Both the position numbers and the translations under genes were made by a program. From Mesorhizobium sp. Z1-4 (GTDB lineage Bacteria > Pseudomonadota > Alphaproteobacteria > Rhizobiales > Rhizobiaceae), in assembly GCF_004000235.1 (NCBI RefSeq), contig NZ_RCIO01000006.1, forward strand, positions 109,828 to 173,827: DNA of 64,000 bases. Reading direction: 5' to 3'. Under the pieces are notes generated by a model. That model was not told the origin of the DNA, made no database searches, and saw only the letters and a program-made list of their open reading frames with translations. Below are positions 47,646 through 57,621 of the stretch, piece after piece (positions within the stretch are counted from its first letter, which is position 1; the number at the start of each line of letters is the position of its first letter).

Positions 47646-48659
47646 ATGACTGATCTTTCAGCACCGCTTTCGGTCGGTGGAGTGGTTCTGCGGAACCGCG
47701 TCTTCCTTGCGCCGATGTCCGGCATTACCGACGCTGTTTTCCGTCGCTTGGCTGATGGCCACGGCGCCGGCCTCGTCGTCTCCGAAATGGTCGCCAGCGG
47801 TGAGCTTGCCAAAGGCAGGGGCGACACCGCGCGCCGCATCCGGCGGCCGGATATCGGCGTTCACATGGTGCAGCTTGCCGGACGGGAAGCCGCGCACATG
47901 GCCGACGCGGCACGCATTGTCGCCGACGGCGGCGCGGATATTGTCGATATCAATATGGGCTGTCCGGCCAAGAAGGTGACCGGCGGTTATTGCGGTTCGG
48001 CGCTGATGCGCGATCCCGACCACGCTTTGCGTCTCATCGATGCCGTTGTCGGGGCTGTTTCGGTTCCGGTGACATTGAAAATGCGCCTCGGCTGGGATGA
48101 GAACGCGCTCAACGCGCCGCAGATCGCGCGTCGCGCTCAGGATGCCGGTGTCCGGATGATCACCGTGCATGGCCGCACGCGCTGCCAGTTCTACAAGGGT
48201 TCTGCCGACTGGCGTGCAATTGCACGGGTCAAGCAGGCGGTTTCGGTTCCAGTTGTCGCCAATGGCGATATTCACACTCTGGCCGATGCGCGGCAGGCGT
48301 CGGAACTGTCCGGTGCCGATGCCGTCATGGTCGGCCGGGCCCACTATGGAGCGCCCTGGATGGCTGGCGCCATTGCGCTGGAAGCAGCTGGGCAGGCGAG
48401 TGCCGTCGCGCCGCAGGAACCCGCCCGGCTCGCGGATTATGCCGCCGCCCATTACGAGGCGATGCTTGGCCTCTATGGCGTCGAAACCGGCCTGCGCGTC
48501 GCACGCAAGCATCTCGGCTGGTACTTCGACCGCCACGCCGATCCGGACGCCGTCGATTTGCGCCGGACGGCACTGACGTCGAGCGAGCCCGGTGCGGTTA
48601 TCACGGCCCTGCGTTCCGCGTTGGGTGAGGCGGCCCCGGACGCACGGAGGGCGGCATGA
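47646..48659 (+). CDS. dusB: tRNA-dihydrouridine synthase
   Basis: 337 residues from the ATG at 47646. FMN-binding [15 protein letters not shown], the catalytic Cys in [20 protein letters not shown], and [18 protein letters not shown] are the Dus signatures. It reduces uridine in the tRNA D-loop. The stop overlaps the ntrB start (ATGA), so the gene leads the dusB-ntrB-ntrC operon, an arrangement (formerly called nifR3) kept in rhizobia and other proteobacteria. Confidence 0.96.
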   Translation: MTDLSAPLSVGGVVLRNRVFLAPMSGITDAVFRRLADGHGAGLVVSEMVASGELAKGRGDTARRIRRPDIGVHMVQLAGREAAHMADAARIVADGGADIVDINMGCPAKKVTGGYCGSALMRDPDHALRLIDAVVGAVSVPVTLKMRLGWDENALNAPQIARRAQDAGVRMITVHGRTRCQFYKGSADWRAIARVKQAVSVPVVANGDIHTLADARQASELSGADAVMVGRAHYGAPWMAGAIALEAAGQASAVAPQEPARLADYAAAHYEAMLGLYGVETGLRVARKHLGWYFDRHADPDAVDLRRTALTSSEPGAVITALRSALGEAAPDARRAA

Positions 48660-49795
48660 ACCTGCCAGTCGCAAATGCCGGCGCGCAATCCGATCTCGCA
48701 AATGTGGTGCTGGACGCGATCTGTCATCCGGTCCTGATGGTCGATGCCAAAAACCGCATCACCTATGCCAATGCCGAGGCCGAGGATTTTCTGCGTTCGA
48801 GCGCCGCCGTCCTCACACGCAGCGAGCTTGCCAGGTTCATTCCCTTCGGCAGTCCGCTGCTGACCCTGGTCGAGCAGGTGCGCGAACGCCGTTCGCCCTA
48901 CAACGAATACCGCGTCGACGTATCCTCGCCCCGCATCGGCTCGGAGAAGATTGTCGATTTGTATGTCGCGCCGGTTTCCGAGATCGCCGGTTCGGTTGTC
49001 ATCATGTTTCAGGAACGGTCGATGGCCGACAAGATCGACCGTCAGATGACGCATCGTGGCGCGGCGCGCTCCGTCACTGGCCTTGCCGCAATGCTTGCGC
49101 ACGAAATCAAGAACCCGCTGTCGGGCATTCGCGGCGCTGCCCAACTGCTCGAAAGTGCCGTCGCGGATGGCGACCGCCCGCTGACCCGCCTCATCACCGA
49201 CGAGACAGACCGCATTGTCGCGCTGGTCGACCGGATGGAAGTATTTTCGGACGAACGGCCGATCGACCGGGCGCCGGTGAATATCCACGTCGTGCTCGAC
49301 CATGTGAAGCGTCTTGCCAAATCGGGTTTCGCATCACGCATCAGGATCACCGACGAGTTCGACCCCTCGCTGCCGATGGTGAATGCCAATCGCGATCATC
49401 TGATCCAGGTTTTCCTCAACCTGGTGAAAAACGCTGCCGAGGCGGTTGGCGATGACCCGAATGGCGAAATCAGGCTGACCACCGCGTTTCGTCCAGGCAT
49501 TCGGCTTGCCGTGCCGGGCACGCAGGACCGCGTGTCACTCCCTCTCGAGTTCTGCGTCCACGACAATGGCCCTGGTGTCTCCGACGACATCCTGCCGATC
49601 CTGTTCGACCCGTTCATCACCACCAAGCAGAACGGTTCCGGGCTCGGTCTGGCGCTGGTGGCAAAGATCGTCGGCGAGCATGGCGGCGTCATCGAATGCG
49701 ATTCCTCGCCACGCGGAACGACCTTCCGTGTCCTGATGCCGGCCTGGCGCGGCGGGGAGCACGATGCGGCCCACGATGAGGAAGAAACGGTATGA
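48656..49795 (+). CDS. ntrB: Nitrogen regulation sensor histidine kinase NtrB
   Basis: 379 residues. An N-terminal PAS domain (about residues 15-110, [19 protein letters not shown]), a HisKA domain with the phospho-His in [20 protein letters not shown] and a HATPase domain ([29 protein letters not shown]). It is soluble and in other bacteria is governed by the PII protein. It phosphorylates NtrC, whose start overlaps the stop of this gene. Confidence 0.96.
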   Translation: MNLPVANAGAQSDLANVVLDAICHPVLMVDAKNRITYANAEAEDFLRSSAAVLTRSELARFIPFGSPLLTLVEQVRERRSPYNEYRVDVSSPRIGSEKIVDLYVAPVSEIAGSVVIMFQERSMADKIDRQMTHRGAARSVTGLAAMLAHEIKNPLSGIRGAAQLLESAVADGDRPLTRLITDETDRIVALVDRMEVFSDERPIDRAPVNIHVVLDHVKRLAKSGFASRIRITDEFDPSLPMVNANRDHLIQVFLNLVKNAAEAVGDDPNGEIRLTTAFRPGIRLAVPGTQDRVSLPLEFCVHDNGPGVSDDILPILFDPFITTKQNGSGLGLALVAKIVGEHGGVIECDSSPRGTTFRVLMPAWRGGEHDAAHDEEETV

Positions 49796-51252
49796 CGGTG
49801 CGCGGAAACATTCTCGTCGCCGATGACGACGCCGCCATTCGCACGGTGCTCAATCAGGCGCTGTCGCGTGTCGGACATCAGGTCCGGGTCACGTCGAATG
49901 CCGCCACTCTCTGGCGCTGGGTGTCGTCGGGCGAGGGCGATCTGGTGATCACCGATGTGGTCATGCCCGACGAGAACATCTTCGATCTGCTGCCCCGGAT
50001 GCGCAAATCGCGTCCAGACATGCCGGTCATCGTCATGAGTGCGCAAAACACCTTCATGACCGCGATACGTGCCTCCGAAGGGGGCGCATACGAATATCTG
50101 CCAAAACCGTTCGACCTGACCGAACTGCTCGGCATTGTCAGCCGCGCCCTGTCGGAGCCCAAGCGCTCTCTGGCGGACAACACCGCCGACGACCAGCCCG
50201 AATCGATGCCGCTGGTCGGACGTTCGCATGCCATGCAGGACATCTACCGCATGCTTGCGCGTATGATGCAGACCGACCTGACGGTCATGATTTCCGGCGA
50301 GTCCGGCACCGGCAAGGAACTCGTCGCGCGCGCGCTGCACGAATATGGCCGCCGCCGCAAAGGGCCGTTTGTGGCAATCAACATGGCTGCCATTCCGCGC
50401 GACCTGATCGAGTCGGAGCTCTTCGGCCACGAAAAAGGTGCCTTCACCGGTGCGCAGAACCGCTCCACAGGCCGCTTCGAGCAGGCAGAAGGCGGAACGC
50501 TGTTTCTGGACGAGATCGGCGACATGCCGATGGAAGCGCAGACGCGCCTTCTCAGGGTGCTGCAGCAGGGCGAATACACGACCGTGGGCGGCCGTACCCC
50601 GATCAGGACCGATGTGCGCATCGTTGCTGCCACCAACAAGGACCTGCGCACGCTGATCAATCAGGGCCTGTTCCGCGAAGATCTGTACTACCGGCTCAAT
50701 GTCGTTCCGATCAGGTTGCCGGCCCTGCGCGAGCGCTCGGAGGATATTCCCGATCTCGTGCGCCACTTCTTCAAGCAGGCCGAGTCGGAGGGCCTGCAGG
50801 CCAAACGTATCGCGGCGGGCGGTTACGAGGCGATGCGGCGTTATCCCTGGCCGGGCAATGTGCGCGAACTGGAAAACCTGATCCGCCGCCTTGCCGCGCT
50901 TTATCCGCAGGAAGAGATCGGACAGGAGATCATCGAAGCCGAACTGCGCACCGCCGATGCGGCAACCGCGTCGGTCACCGAGGCGGTCTTGCCCGAAGAC
51001 CTGTCGATCGGACAGGCGGTCGAACATTATCTGCAGCGCTATTTCAGCGATTTCGGCAGCGACTTGCCGCCACCCGGTCTCTATCAGAGGGTTCTGGCGG
51101 AGGTTGAATATCCATTGGTGCTTGCATCGATGACCGCAACGCGCGGCAACCAGATCAGGGCAGCGGAACTGCTCGGGCTCAACCGCAACACACTTCGCAA
51201 GAAAATCCGCGAACTCGGCGTCAACGTCTATCGCGCCTCAAAACAACCCTGA
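49792..51252 (+). CDS. ntrC: Nitrogen assimilation response regulator NtrC (sigma-54 activator)
   Basis: 486 residues. The receiver domain has its Asp in [14 protein letters not shown]. The AAA+ domain carries Walker A GESGTGKE, the sigma-54-contacting GAFTGA loop ([12 protein letters not shown]) and Walker [11 protein letters not shown]. The C-terminal Fis-type helix-turn-helix is at about residues 440-480 ([21 protein letters not shown]). All elements for RpoN-dependent activation of glnA, amtB and similar genes are intact. Coupled to ntrB by a 4-bp overlap. Confidence 0.97.
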   Translation: MTVRGNILVADDDAAIRTVLNQALSRVGHQVRVTSNAATLWRWVSSGEGDLVITDVVMPDENIFDLLPRMRKSRPDMPVIVMSAQNTFMTAIRASEGGAYEYLPKPFDLTELLGIVSRALSEPKRSLADNTADDQPESMPLVGRSHAMQDIYRMLARMMQTDLTVMISGESGTGKELVARALHEYGRRRKGPFVAINMAAIPRDLIESELFGHEKGAFTGAQNRSTGRFEQAEGGTLFLDEIGDMPMEAQTRLLRVLQQGEYTTVGGRTPIRTDVRIVAATNKDLRTLINQGLFREDLYYRLNVVPIRLPALRERSEDIPDLVRHFFKQAESEGLQAKRIAAGGYEAMRRYPWPGNVRELENLIRRLAALYPQEEIGQEIIEAELRTADAATASVTEAVLPEDLSIGQAVEHYLQRYFSDFGSDLPPPGLYQRVLAEVEYPLVLASMTATRGNQIRAAELLGLNRNTLRKKIRELGVNVYRASKQP

Positions 51253-51288
51253 TTTCCCCCGTTGTATTCCCGCAGAATGCGCCGGTCG

Positions 51289-51318
51289 TTGCAAAACGGC
51301 CACATTGCGTTGCATAGA
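51289..51318 (+). promoter_or_regulatory. Candidate promoter of ntrYX
   Basis: -35 TTGCAA (51289-51294), an 18-base spacer, -10 CATAGA (51313-51318), about 30 bases before the ntrY start. It suggests ntrYX can be transcribed apart from ntrBC. Confidence 0.35.
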
Positions 51319-51350
51319 GGCAACGCAGTGGATGGGTTAGACTGAGTCCG

Positions 51351-53639
51351 ATGACTGCCACATCAATGCCAGCACCCGGCGCGGTCAGCGAGAAAACGGC
51401 CGCACGCGAAGGTCGGCGCCCGCGCGCCGTCGCCGGCATTGCGATTATCGTCGCCGCGCTGGTCACGGCGGCTGCGTCGTTCGCGATCCTCCTCGGCCTG
51501 ACGCCCATAAGCCCCGACGACCGGGTGACGCTTCTCGTCATCGGCATCAATCTGGCTTTTGTGCTGCTGCTGCTCGGCCTGATCGGCCGCGAGGTGTGGA
51601 CAATCTACATGGCGCGGCGGCGCGGCCGCGCGGCATCGCGGCTTCACGTCCGTATCGTCGCCATGTTCTCGCTGGTTGCCGCACTGCCGGCCATCCTGGT
51701 GGCGATTGTCGCATCGGTCACCCTCGATATCGGCCTCGACCGTTGGTTCGAGCTTAGGACGAAGGTCATCATCAACTCGTCGCTTTCGATCGCCGAAGCC
51801 TATGTCCGCGAGAATGCGCGCAGCCTTCAGGGCACGACGCTGTCGATGGCCAACGATGTCGATCAGGCACGCCGGCTCTACAATCTGGACCGCAACGGCT
51901 TCTTCCGGTTTCTGTCGCAGCAGGCGACCGGGCGATCCCTGGCGCACGCCGCGATCATCCGCTCCGACGGATCGCTTGTGATTGCCGCCGACACCAACAC
52001 CGACGTTCCGCTGCCCGAGCCGCTGATGGAAGCGGTAACGATGGCAGCCGACGGCGAGCCGATTCTGATCGAGCCGCGCTCCAGCAATGTCGTTGGCGCG
52101 GTGATGAAGCTCGAGGAGTATGACGACCTCTATCTTTATACCATCCGCGAGATCGATGCCGAGGTGATCCGTGCCCGCCAGCTGGTGCGGGCAAACACCG
52201 ACGAATATCGGGGGCTGGAATCCAACCGGCTGTCCACGCAGGTCGCTTTTGCGCTGGTCTATATCGGCATAACGCTGATCATCGTGCTGTCGGCCATCTG
52301 GACCGGCATCACCGTTGCCGACCGTCTCGTGCGCCCCATTCGCCAGCTGATCGGCGCCGCCAGCGAGGTCGCAAGCGGCAATCTCGACGTTGCTGTTCCC
52401 GTACGCCGCACCGACGGCGACATGGCTTCGCTCGGGGATACGTTCAACAAGATGACGCGGCAGCTGAAGACGCAGCGCAGCCAGCTGCTTTCGGCCAAGG
52501 ATGTGATCGACGAGCGCCGCCGCTTTACCGAAGCGGTTCTGTCCGGCGTCACCGCCGGCGTTATCGGCGTCGATGCGACCGGTGTCATCAACATCTTCAA
52601 CCGGTCCGCCGAAGACATGCTTGCGATTGCCGAAAGCGATGCGCTTGGCAAGGAACTCTCGGCGGTGCTGCCGCAGATCGGCAAGGTGCTTGTGGCGGGC
52701 CGCCGGTCCGGACGGCCTGTCCATCGCGATCAGGTCACCTTCTACCGGCGCGGCGCCGAACGCACCTTCAACGTCCAGATTACGGTTGAGGCCGAAAAGC
52801 GTGCCGGTCAGCAGAAGTCCTATGTGGTCACGGTCGATGACATCACCGATCTGGTGCAGGCGCAGCGCACCACCGCCTGGGCCGATGTGGCGCGGCGCAT
52901 CGCGCACGAGATCAAGAACCCGCTGACGCCGATCCAGCTGTCGGCGGAGCGCATCAGGCGCCGGTTCGGCAAGGTTATCGAGGAAGATCGCGAGATCTTC
53001 GAACAATGCACCGATACCATCATCCGCCAGGTCGGCGACATCGGCCGCATGGTCGACGAATTCTCTGCCTTTGCGCGTATGCCGAAACCGGACATGAAAG
53101 AGCTCGATTTGCGCGAGCCGCTGCGCGAAGCCTCGTTCCTTGTCGAGATGGGCCGCAACGATATCGCCTTTGAGCGCGTGTTCGGCAACGAACCTCTGAC
53201 GGGCACTTACGATACGCGGCTTCTGGGCCAGGCGTTCGGCAACGTGATAAAAAACGCGGCCGAGGCAATCGATGGCGCCCTGCGCGACGGCGGCGAGGCG
53301 GGTGTCATTCGCATCCACGCCTACCGCCGGAATGGCCGCAACGTTGTCGATATCATGGACAATGGCAAAGGGTTGCCGCGCGAGAACCGCCAGCGCCTGC
53401 TGGAGCCGTATATGACCACCCGTGAAAAGGGCACGGGGCTTGGCCTTGCGATCGTCAAGAAGATCGTGGAGGACCACGGCGGCCAGCTCGAACTCCACGA
53501 TGCGCCGTCATCCTTCCATGGCGGACGCGGCGCATTGATACGCATGACATTCCCGCACAGCGCGCAACAGCAGACGGACAAGAAGTCTCAGGTGCCGGAC
53601 AGAACAGAAGAGCAGGAAAAGGTACAAGATGGCGTCTGA
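51351..53639 (+). CDS. ntrY: Sensor histidine kinase NtrY
   Basis: 762 residues. Several N-terminal membrane helices (two around residues 20-80, then further helices and a periplasmic segment up to about residue 325), a HAMP domain (DRLVRPIRQLIGAASEVASG), a PAS domain (about 390-500) and a kinase core with the His in [20 protein letters not shown] and GTGLGLAIVKKIVEDHGG. NtrY pairs with NtrX in nitrogen, redox and envelope signalling in alphaproteobacteria. The end overlaps ntrX by 11 bases. A long antisense frame here is a shadow. Confidence 0.96.
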   Translation: MTATSMPAPGAVSEKTAAREGRRPRAVAGIAIIVAALVTAAASFAILLGLTPISPDDRVTLLVIGINLAFVLLLLGLIGREVWTIYMARRRGRAASRLHVRIVAMFSLVAALPAILVAIVASVTLDIGLDRWFELRTKVIINSSLSIAEAYVRENARSLQGTTLSMANDVDQARRLYNLDRNGFFRFLSQQATGRSLAHAAIIRSDGSLVIAADTNTDVPLPEPLMEAVTMAADGEPILIEPRSSNVVGAVMKLEEYDDLYLYTIREIDAEVIRARQLVRANTDEYRGLESNRLSTQVAFALVYIGITLIIVLSAIWTGITVADRLVRPIRQLIGAASEVASGNLDVAVPVRRTDGDMASLGDTFNKMTRQLKTQRSQLLSAKDVIDERRRFTEAVLSGVTAGVIGVDATGVINIFNRSAEDMLAIAESDALGKELSAVLPQIGKVLVAGRRSGRPVHRDQVTFYRRGAERTFNVQITVEAEKRAGQQKSYVVTVDDITDLVQAQRTTAWADVARRIAHEIKNPLTPIQLSAERIRRRFGKVIEEDREIFEQCTDTIIRQVGDIGRMVDEFSAFARMPKPDMKELDLREPLREASFLVEMGRNDIAFERVFGNEPLTGTYDTRLLGQAFGNVIKNAAEAIDGALRDGGEAGVIRIHAYRRNGRNVVDIMDNGKGLPRENRQRLLEPYMTTREKGTGLGLAIVKKIVEDHGGQLELHDAPSSFHGGRGALIRMTFPHSAQQQTDKKSQVPDRTEEQEKVQDGV

Positions 53640-54990
53640 CATACTCATCGTCGACGACGAAGAAGACATCCGCGAGCTTGTTGCGGGCATATTGACCGAC
53701 GAGGGCCACGAGGCCCGAACCGCCTATGACAGCGACAGTGCCCTGGCTTCGATTGCCGAGCGCGTGCCGCGTCTGGTGTTTCTCGACATCTGGCTGCAGG
53801 GGTCGAAACTTGACGGTCTTGCGTTGCTCGACGAGATCAAGAAGCTCCACCCCAGCCTGCCCGTGGTCATGATCTCCGGTCATGGAACCATCGAAACCGC
53901 TGTCTCGGCCATTCACCGAGGCGCTTATGATTTTATCGAGAAGCCGTTCAAGGCCGACCGTCTGATCCTGGTTTGCGACCGCGCATTGGAAACCTCGAAA
54001 CTGCGCCGCGAAGTCAGCGACCTCAGGAAGCGTAGCGGCGAAACCTCCGAGCTCATCGGCACATCCACCGCAATGAACAATCTGCGCCAGACGATCGAGC
54101 GCGTTGCACCGTCAAACAGCCGCGTGATGATTATCGGGCCGTCCGGGGCGGGCAAGGAGCTGGTAGCGCGAACGATCCACAGGCAGTCGCAGCGCAAGGC
54201 CGCTCCCTTCGTCACCATCAATGCTGCCACGATCACGCCGGAGCGCATGGAGATCGAACTGTTCGGCGTGGAATCGAACGGTGCCGAACGCAAGATCGGC
54301 GCGCTGGAGGAGGCGCATCGCGGCACGCTTTATATCGACGAGATCGGAGACATGCCGCGCGAAACGCAGAACAAGATTCTGCGCGTTCTGGTCGACCAGC
54401 AGTTCGAGCGCGTTAACGGCACCAAACGTGTGAAGGTCGATGTCCGCATCATCTCGTCCACCTCCTACGATCTGCAGACACTCATTTCGGAGGGTCGGTT
54501 CCGCGAGGACCTTTACCACCGTCTGGCTGTCGTTCCGATCATGGTGCCGGGGCTGTCGGAGCGCCGCGAGGACATTCCCTTCCTCGTCGATCATTTCATG
54601 CGCCAGACCGCGGCACAGGCCAGCATCAAGCCGCGTCGCATCGGCGACGATGCGATGGCGGTGCTCCAGGCGCACAACTGGCCGGGCAATATCCGCCAGC
54701 TGCGCAACAATGTGGAGCGGCTGCTGATCCTGGCGCGCGGAGACGACCCCGATGAGCCGGTCACCGCCGACCTGCTGCCATCGGAAATCGGTGACGTGAT
54801 GCCGCGTGCGCCGAGCCAGTCGGACCAGCACATCATGGCGCTGCCGCTGCGCGAAGCGCGGGAGCTGTTCGAAAAGGAATATCTGGTGGCGCAGATCAAC
54901 CGATTTGGCGGCAACATCTCGCGCACAGCCGAATTCATCGGTATGGAGCGTTCTGCACTGCACAGAAAGCTCAAGTCGCTCGGGGTTTAG
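53629..54990 (+). CDS. ntrX: NtrX response regulator (AAA+ type, no GAFTGA loop)
   Basis: 453 residues. The receiver Asp is in LVFLDIWLQGSKLDG. The AAA+ domain has Walker A GPSGAGKE and Walker B LYIDEIGDMP, but the region where NtrC has GAFTGA reads ELFGVESNGAERKIGALEEA, so the sigma-54 contact loop is missing. The C-terminal helix-turn-helix (ISRTAEFIGMERSALHRKL) is intact. It therefore probably regulates as a DNA-binding protein without RpoN activation. Overlaps ntrY by 11 bases; trkA follows three bases later. Confidence 0.95.
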   Translation: MASDILIVDDEEDIRELVAGILTDEGHEARTAYDSDSALASIAERVPRLVFLDIWLQGSKLDGLALLDEIKKLHPSLPVVMISGHGTIETAVSAIHRGAYDFIEKPFKADRLILVCDRALETSKLRREVSDLRKRSGETSELIGTSTAMNNLRQTIERVAPSNSRVMIIGPSGAGKELVARTIHRQSQRKAAPFVTINAATITPERMEIELFGVESNGAERKIGALEEAHRGTLYIDEIGDMPRETQNKILRVLVDQQFERVNGTKRVKVDVRIISSTSYDLQTLISEGRFREDLYHRLAVVPIMVPGLSERREDIPFLVDHFMRQTAAQASIKPRRIGDDAMAVLQAHNWPGNIRQLRNNVERLLILARGDDPDEPVTADLLPSEIGDVMPRAPSQSDQHIMALPLREARELFEKEYLVAQINRFGGNISRTAEFIGMERSALHRKLKSLGV

Positions 54991-54993
54991 CCA

Positions 54994-56370
54994 ATGCGCG
55001 TCATCATCTGCGGGGCCGGTCAGGTCGGCTACGGCATTGCCGAAAAGCTGTCGGCCGAGCAGAACGATGTTTCGGTCATCGACACGTCTGCCCAGCTCAT
55101 CCGCATGGTGCGTGACAATCTTGATGTCCGCGGTTTCGTCGGCCACGGCTCGCACCCGACCGTTCTCGAGCTGGCGGGTGCGGCCGAAGCGGACATGATC
55201 ATCGCCGTCACGCTGCATGACGAAGTGAACATGGTCGCCTGCCAGGTCGCCCATTCGCTGTTCAACGTACCGACCAAGATCGCGCGTATCCGCTCGCAAT
55301 CCTATCTCGAGCAGCATTATCTCGACCTGTTCTCGCGCGATCACATGCCGATTGACGTGATTATCTCGCCCGAGGTCGAGGTCGGCGACATGGTGTTGCG
55401 CCGCATCGCGCTGCCCGGCGCGACGGATATCGTGCGCTTCGGCGACGGCAAGATCGCCATGCTTGCCATCGAATGCCTTGAGGATTGCCCTGTCGTGAAC
55501 ACCCCGCTGGCGCAGCTCAGCGAACTGTTCCCGGACCTGCCTTCGACGGTCGTTGGCGTGTCGCGCAACGGGCGTCTGTTCATCCCCCGTTCGGCCGACC
55601 AGCTTGTTACCGGCGACCTCGCCTATGTAGTGACCAGCAAGGAACAGGTTCGCCGCACGCTCGGCCTGTTCGGGCATGAAGAGCAGGAGGCGACCCGCAT
55701 CGTTATCGCCGGCGGCGGCAATATCGGCCTTTACGTCGCCCAGGCAATCGAAGCTCGCGGCAGCCGCACCAAGGTCAAGATCATCGAAAGCACCCGCGAG
55801 CGCGCCGTAGTCATTGCCGACGAACTCCGCCGTACGGTCGTCCTCCATGGCAGCGCGCTCGACCAGAAGCTGCTTCTGGAGGCCGACATCGAAGATGCCG
55901 AACTCATGGTCGCTCTGACCAATGACGACCAGGTGAACATCCTGTCATGCGTGATGGCCAAGCGTATGGGCTGCAAGGCCAATCTCGCCTTGCTGAACAA
56001 TCCGACCTACCACGATTTCACGCGCACGCTCGGCATCGACGCACATATCAACCCGCGCAACGTCACCATCTCGCGCGTGCTGCAGCATGTACGCCGCGGC
56101 CGCATCCGGGCGGTTCATACCATTCAGCGCGGTGCCGCCGAGATCATCGAGGCCGAAGCGCTTGAAACCTCGCCGCTTGTCGGACCGCCGATGCGGGACC
56201 TCGACCTGCCAGAGGGCGTTCGCATCGGCGCGATCTTCCGCAATGGCGAAGTCATAAAGCCGAGCGGCGCGACCAAGATCAAACCGAAAGACCGGGTCGT
56301 GATCTTCGCCATGGAAAACGCGGTGAAACAGGTCGAACAGATGTTCCGCGTCAGCCTCGAGTTCTTTTGA
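54994..56370 (+). CDS. trkA: Trk potassium uptake protein TrkA
   Basis: 458 residues. Two RCK units, each with a Rossmann NAD-binding motif (GAGQVGYGIAEKLSAEQNDV at the start and GGGNIGLYVAQAIEARG at about residue 238) and a TrkA-C domain. It is the cytosolic regulatory partner of a TrkH/TrkG potassium channel not encoded here. It begins three bases after ntrX, a linkage conserved in rhizobia. Confidence 0.95.
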   Translation: MRVIICGAGQVGYGIAEKLSAEQNDVSVIDTSAQLIRMVRDNLDVRGFVGHGSHPTVLELAGAAEADMIIAVTLHDEVNMVACQVAHSLFNVPTKIARIRSQSYLEQHYLDLFSRDHMPIDVIISPEVEVGDMVLRRIALPGATDIVRFGDGKIAMLAIECLEDCPVVNTPLAQLSELFPDLPSTVVGVSRNGRLFIPRSADQLVTGDLAYVVTSKEQVRRTLGLFGHEEQEATRIVIAGGGNIGLYVAQAIEARGSRTKVKIIESTRERAVVIADELRRTVVLHGSALDQKLLLEADIEDAELMVALTNDDQVNILSCVMAKRMGCKANLALLNNPTYHDFTRTLGIDAHINPRNVTISRVLQHVRRGRIRAVHTIQRGAAEIIEAEALETSPLVGPPMRDLDLPEGVRIGAIFRNGEVIKPSGATKIKPKDRVVIFAMENAVKQVEQMFRVSLEFF

Positions 56371-56399
56371 TTCCATCCGCCTGACTGAAAGCAGGGACC

Positions 56400-57263
56400 A
56401 TGTCGCGCATTGCCTATGTGAACGGACGTTACGTGCCACATGCCCGCGCCGCGGTGCATGTTGAAGATCGTGGCTACCAGTTCGCAGACGGCGTATATGA
56501 AGTGTGCGAGGTCAAGCACGGCTTCATCATCGATATGAGCCGGCATCTGGACCGGCTGGGCCGGTCGCTCGGCGAACTGTCGATCCTGTGGCCGGTGCAC
56601 CGAAGTGCTTTGCAGCGCATACTCGTTGAGGTTGTGCGCCGGAACCGTATCCGCAACGGACTGGTATATCTCCAGGTGACACGCGGGGTCGCCAAGCGGG
56701 ACCACGCTTTTCCGGCGCCGGATACGCGCCCGGCGCTGGTCGTGACGGCAAGCCGCATGTCGCCCGGCACATCGGCTTCGATGGCGGAAGCCGGTATTGC
56801 GGTGGTCACCGTGCCCGACAACCGTTGGGACCGGGTCGATATCAAGACCGTCGGCCTGTTGCCGAACGTGCTTGCGCGCCAGGAGGCAAAGGACGCCGGC
56901 GCCCAGGAGGCATGGTTCGTCGACGCCGACGGCATTGTCATGGAGGGCTCGTCGACCAACGCCTGGATCGTGACGCGCGACGGCGTCATCGTCACGCGGA
57001 GTGCGGAGTACGGTATCCTGCGCGGCATCACACGTACGACGCTGTTTGACGTCGCAGACCGGCTCGGAGTGAAAATCGAGGAGCGCGGCTTTACGGTCGC
57101 CGAGGCGCAGGAAGCCCGCGAGGCGTTTGTCACCTCTGCGACCAAGACCGTGATGCCGGTCGTGTCCATAAACGGCAGACCCGTCGGCAATGGCCATCCC
57201 GGTTCGGTGGCGGCTGCCTTGCGGGCGGCGTTTTTTGACATTGCGGAAAAAACTGACGCCTGA
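56400..57263 (+). CDS. dat: D-amino-acid aminotransferase
   Basis: 287 residues of the class IV PLP fold. VEDRGYQFADGVYEVCEVKHG at the start, the catalytic Lys in DIKTVGLLPNVLARQEAKD, and MEGSSTNAWIVTRDG with GILRGITRTTLFDVA downstream. The pattern fits D-alanine aminotransferase better than branched-chain transaminase. It may supply D-glutamate or degrade D-amino acids. Located between trkA and hfq as in other rhizobia. Confidence 0.9.
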   Translation: MSRIAYVNGRYVPHARAAVHVEDRGYQFADGVYEVCEVKHGFIIDMSRHLDRLGRSLGELSILWPVHRSALQRILVEVVRRNRIRNGLVYLQVTRGVAKRDHAFPAPDTRPALVVTASRMSPGTSASMAEAGIAVVTVPDNRWDRVDIKTVGLLPNVLARQEAKDAGAQEAWFVDADGIVMEGSSTNAWIVTRDGVIVTRSAEYGILRGITRTTLFDVADRLGVKIEERGFTVAEAQEAREAFVTSATKTVMPVVSINGRPVGNGHPGSVAAALRAAFFDIAEKTDA

Positions 57264-57311
57264 TAACCGCTTCAGATTGCATAGCTGCGGATCGCAAGAC
57301 CACGACAGCGC

Positions 57312-57342
57312 TTGACACAGGCGACCGGAAGGGCGGTACTAT
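57312..57342 (+). promoter_or_regulatory. Candidate sigma-70 promoter of hfq
   Basis: A full -35 TTGACA (57312-57317) and a good -10 TACTAT (57337-57342) are separated by 19 bases, slightly longer than ideal. The start would be about 25-30 bases before the hfq ATG. Confidence 0.55.
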
Positions 57343-57375
57343 GTCCCGCTGGCCGAAACGCGAAGAAAAGAAAAT

Positions 57376-57621
57376 ATGGCGGAACGCACGCAGAACTTGC
57401 AGGACCTGTTCTTAAACTCGGTTCGAAAAAGTAAGACCCCTCTCACAATATTCCTTATCAATGGCGTCAAACTCACAGGCGTGGTGACGTCGTTCGATAA
57501 TTTTTGTGTGTTGCTGCGACGGGATGGGCACTCCCAGCTCGTCTACAAACATGCGATCTCGACCATCATGCCGAGCCAGCCGGTTCAGATGTTCGACGCC
57601 GAGGAAAACCGGGATAGCTGA
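57376..57621 (+). CDS. hfq: RNA chaperone Hfq
   Basis: 81 residues. The Sm1 motif ([25 protein letters not shown]) and Sm2 motif ([14 protein letters not shown]) are complete, with the proximal-face residues of the YKH(A) loop. The C-terminal tail is short, as in most alphaproteobacteria. It promotes pairing of small RNAs with mRNAs. The stop is followed at once by the TTG start of hflX. Confidence 0.97.
   Translation: MAERTQNLQDLFLNSVRKSKTPLTIFLINGVKLTGVVTSFDNFCVLLRRDGHSQLVYKHAISTIMPSQPVQMFDAEENRDS

Noticed and set aside
51363..53498. 711-codon minus-strand open frame over ntrY
   Set aside because: Shadow of ntrY; composition is rich in His, Asp and Arg, typical of antisense frames in high-GC DNA.
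54112..55848. 578-codon minus-strand open frame over ntrX and trkA
   Set aside because: Covers parts of two real genes and has no domain; a shadow.
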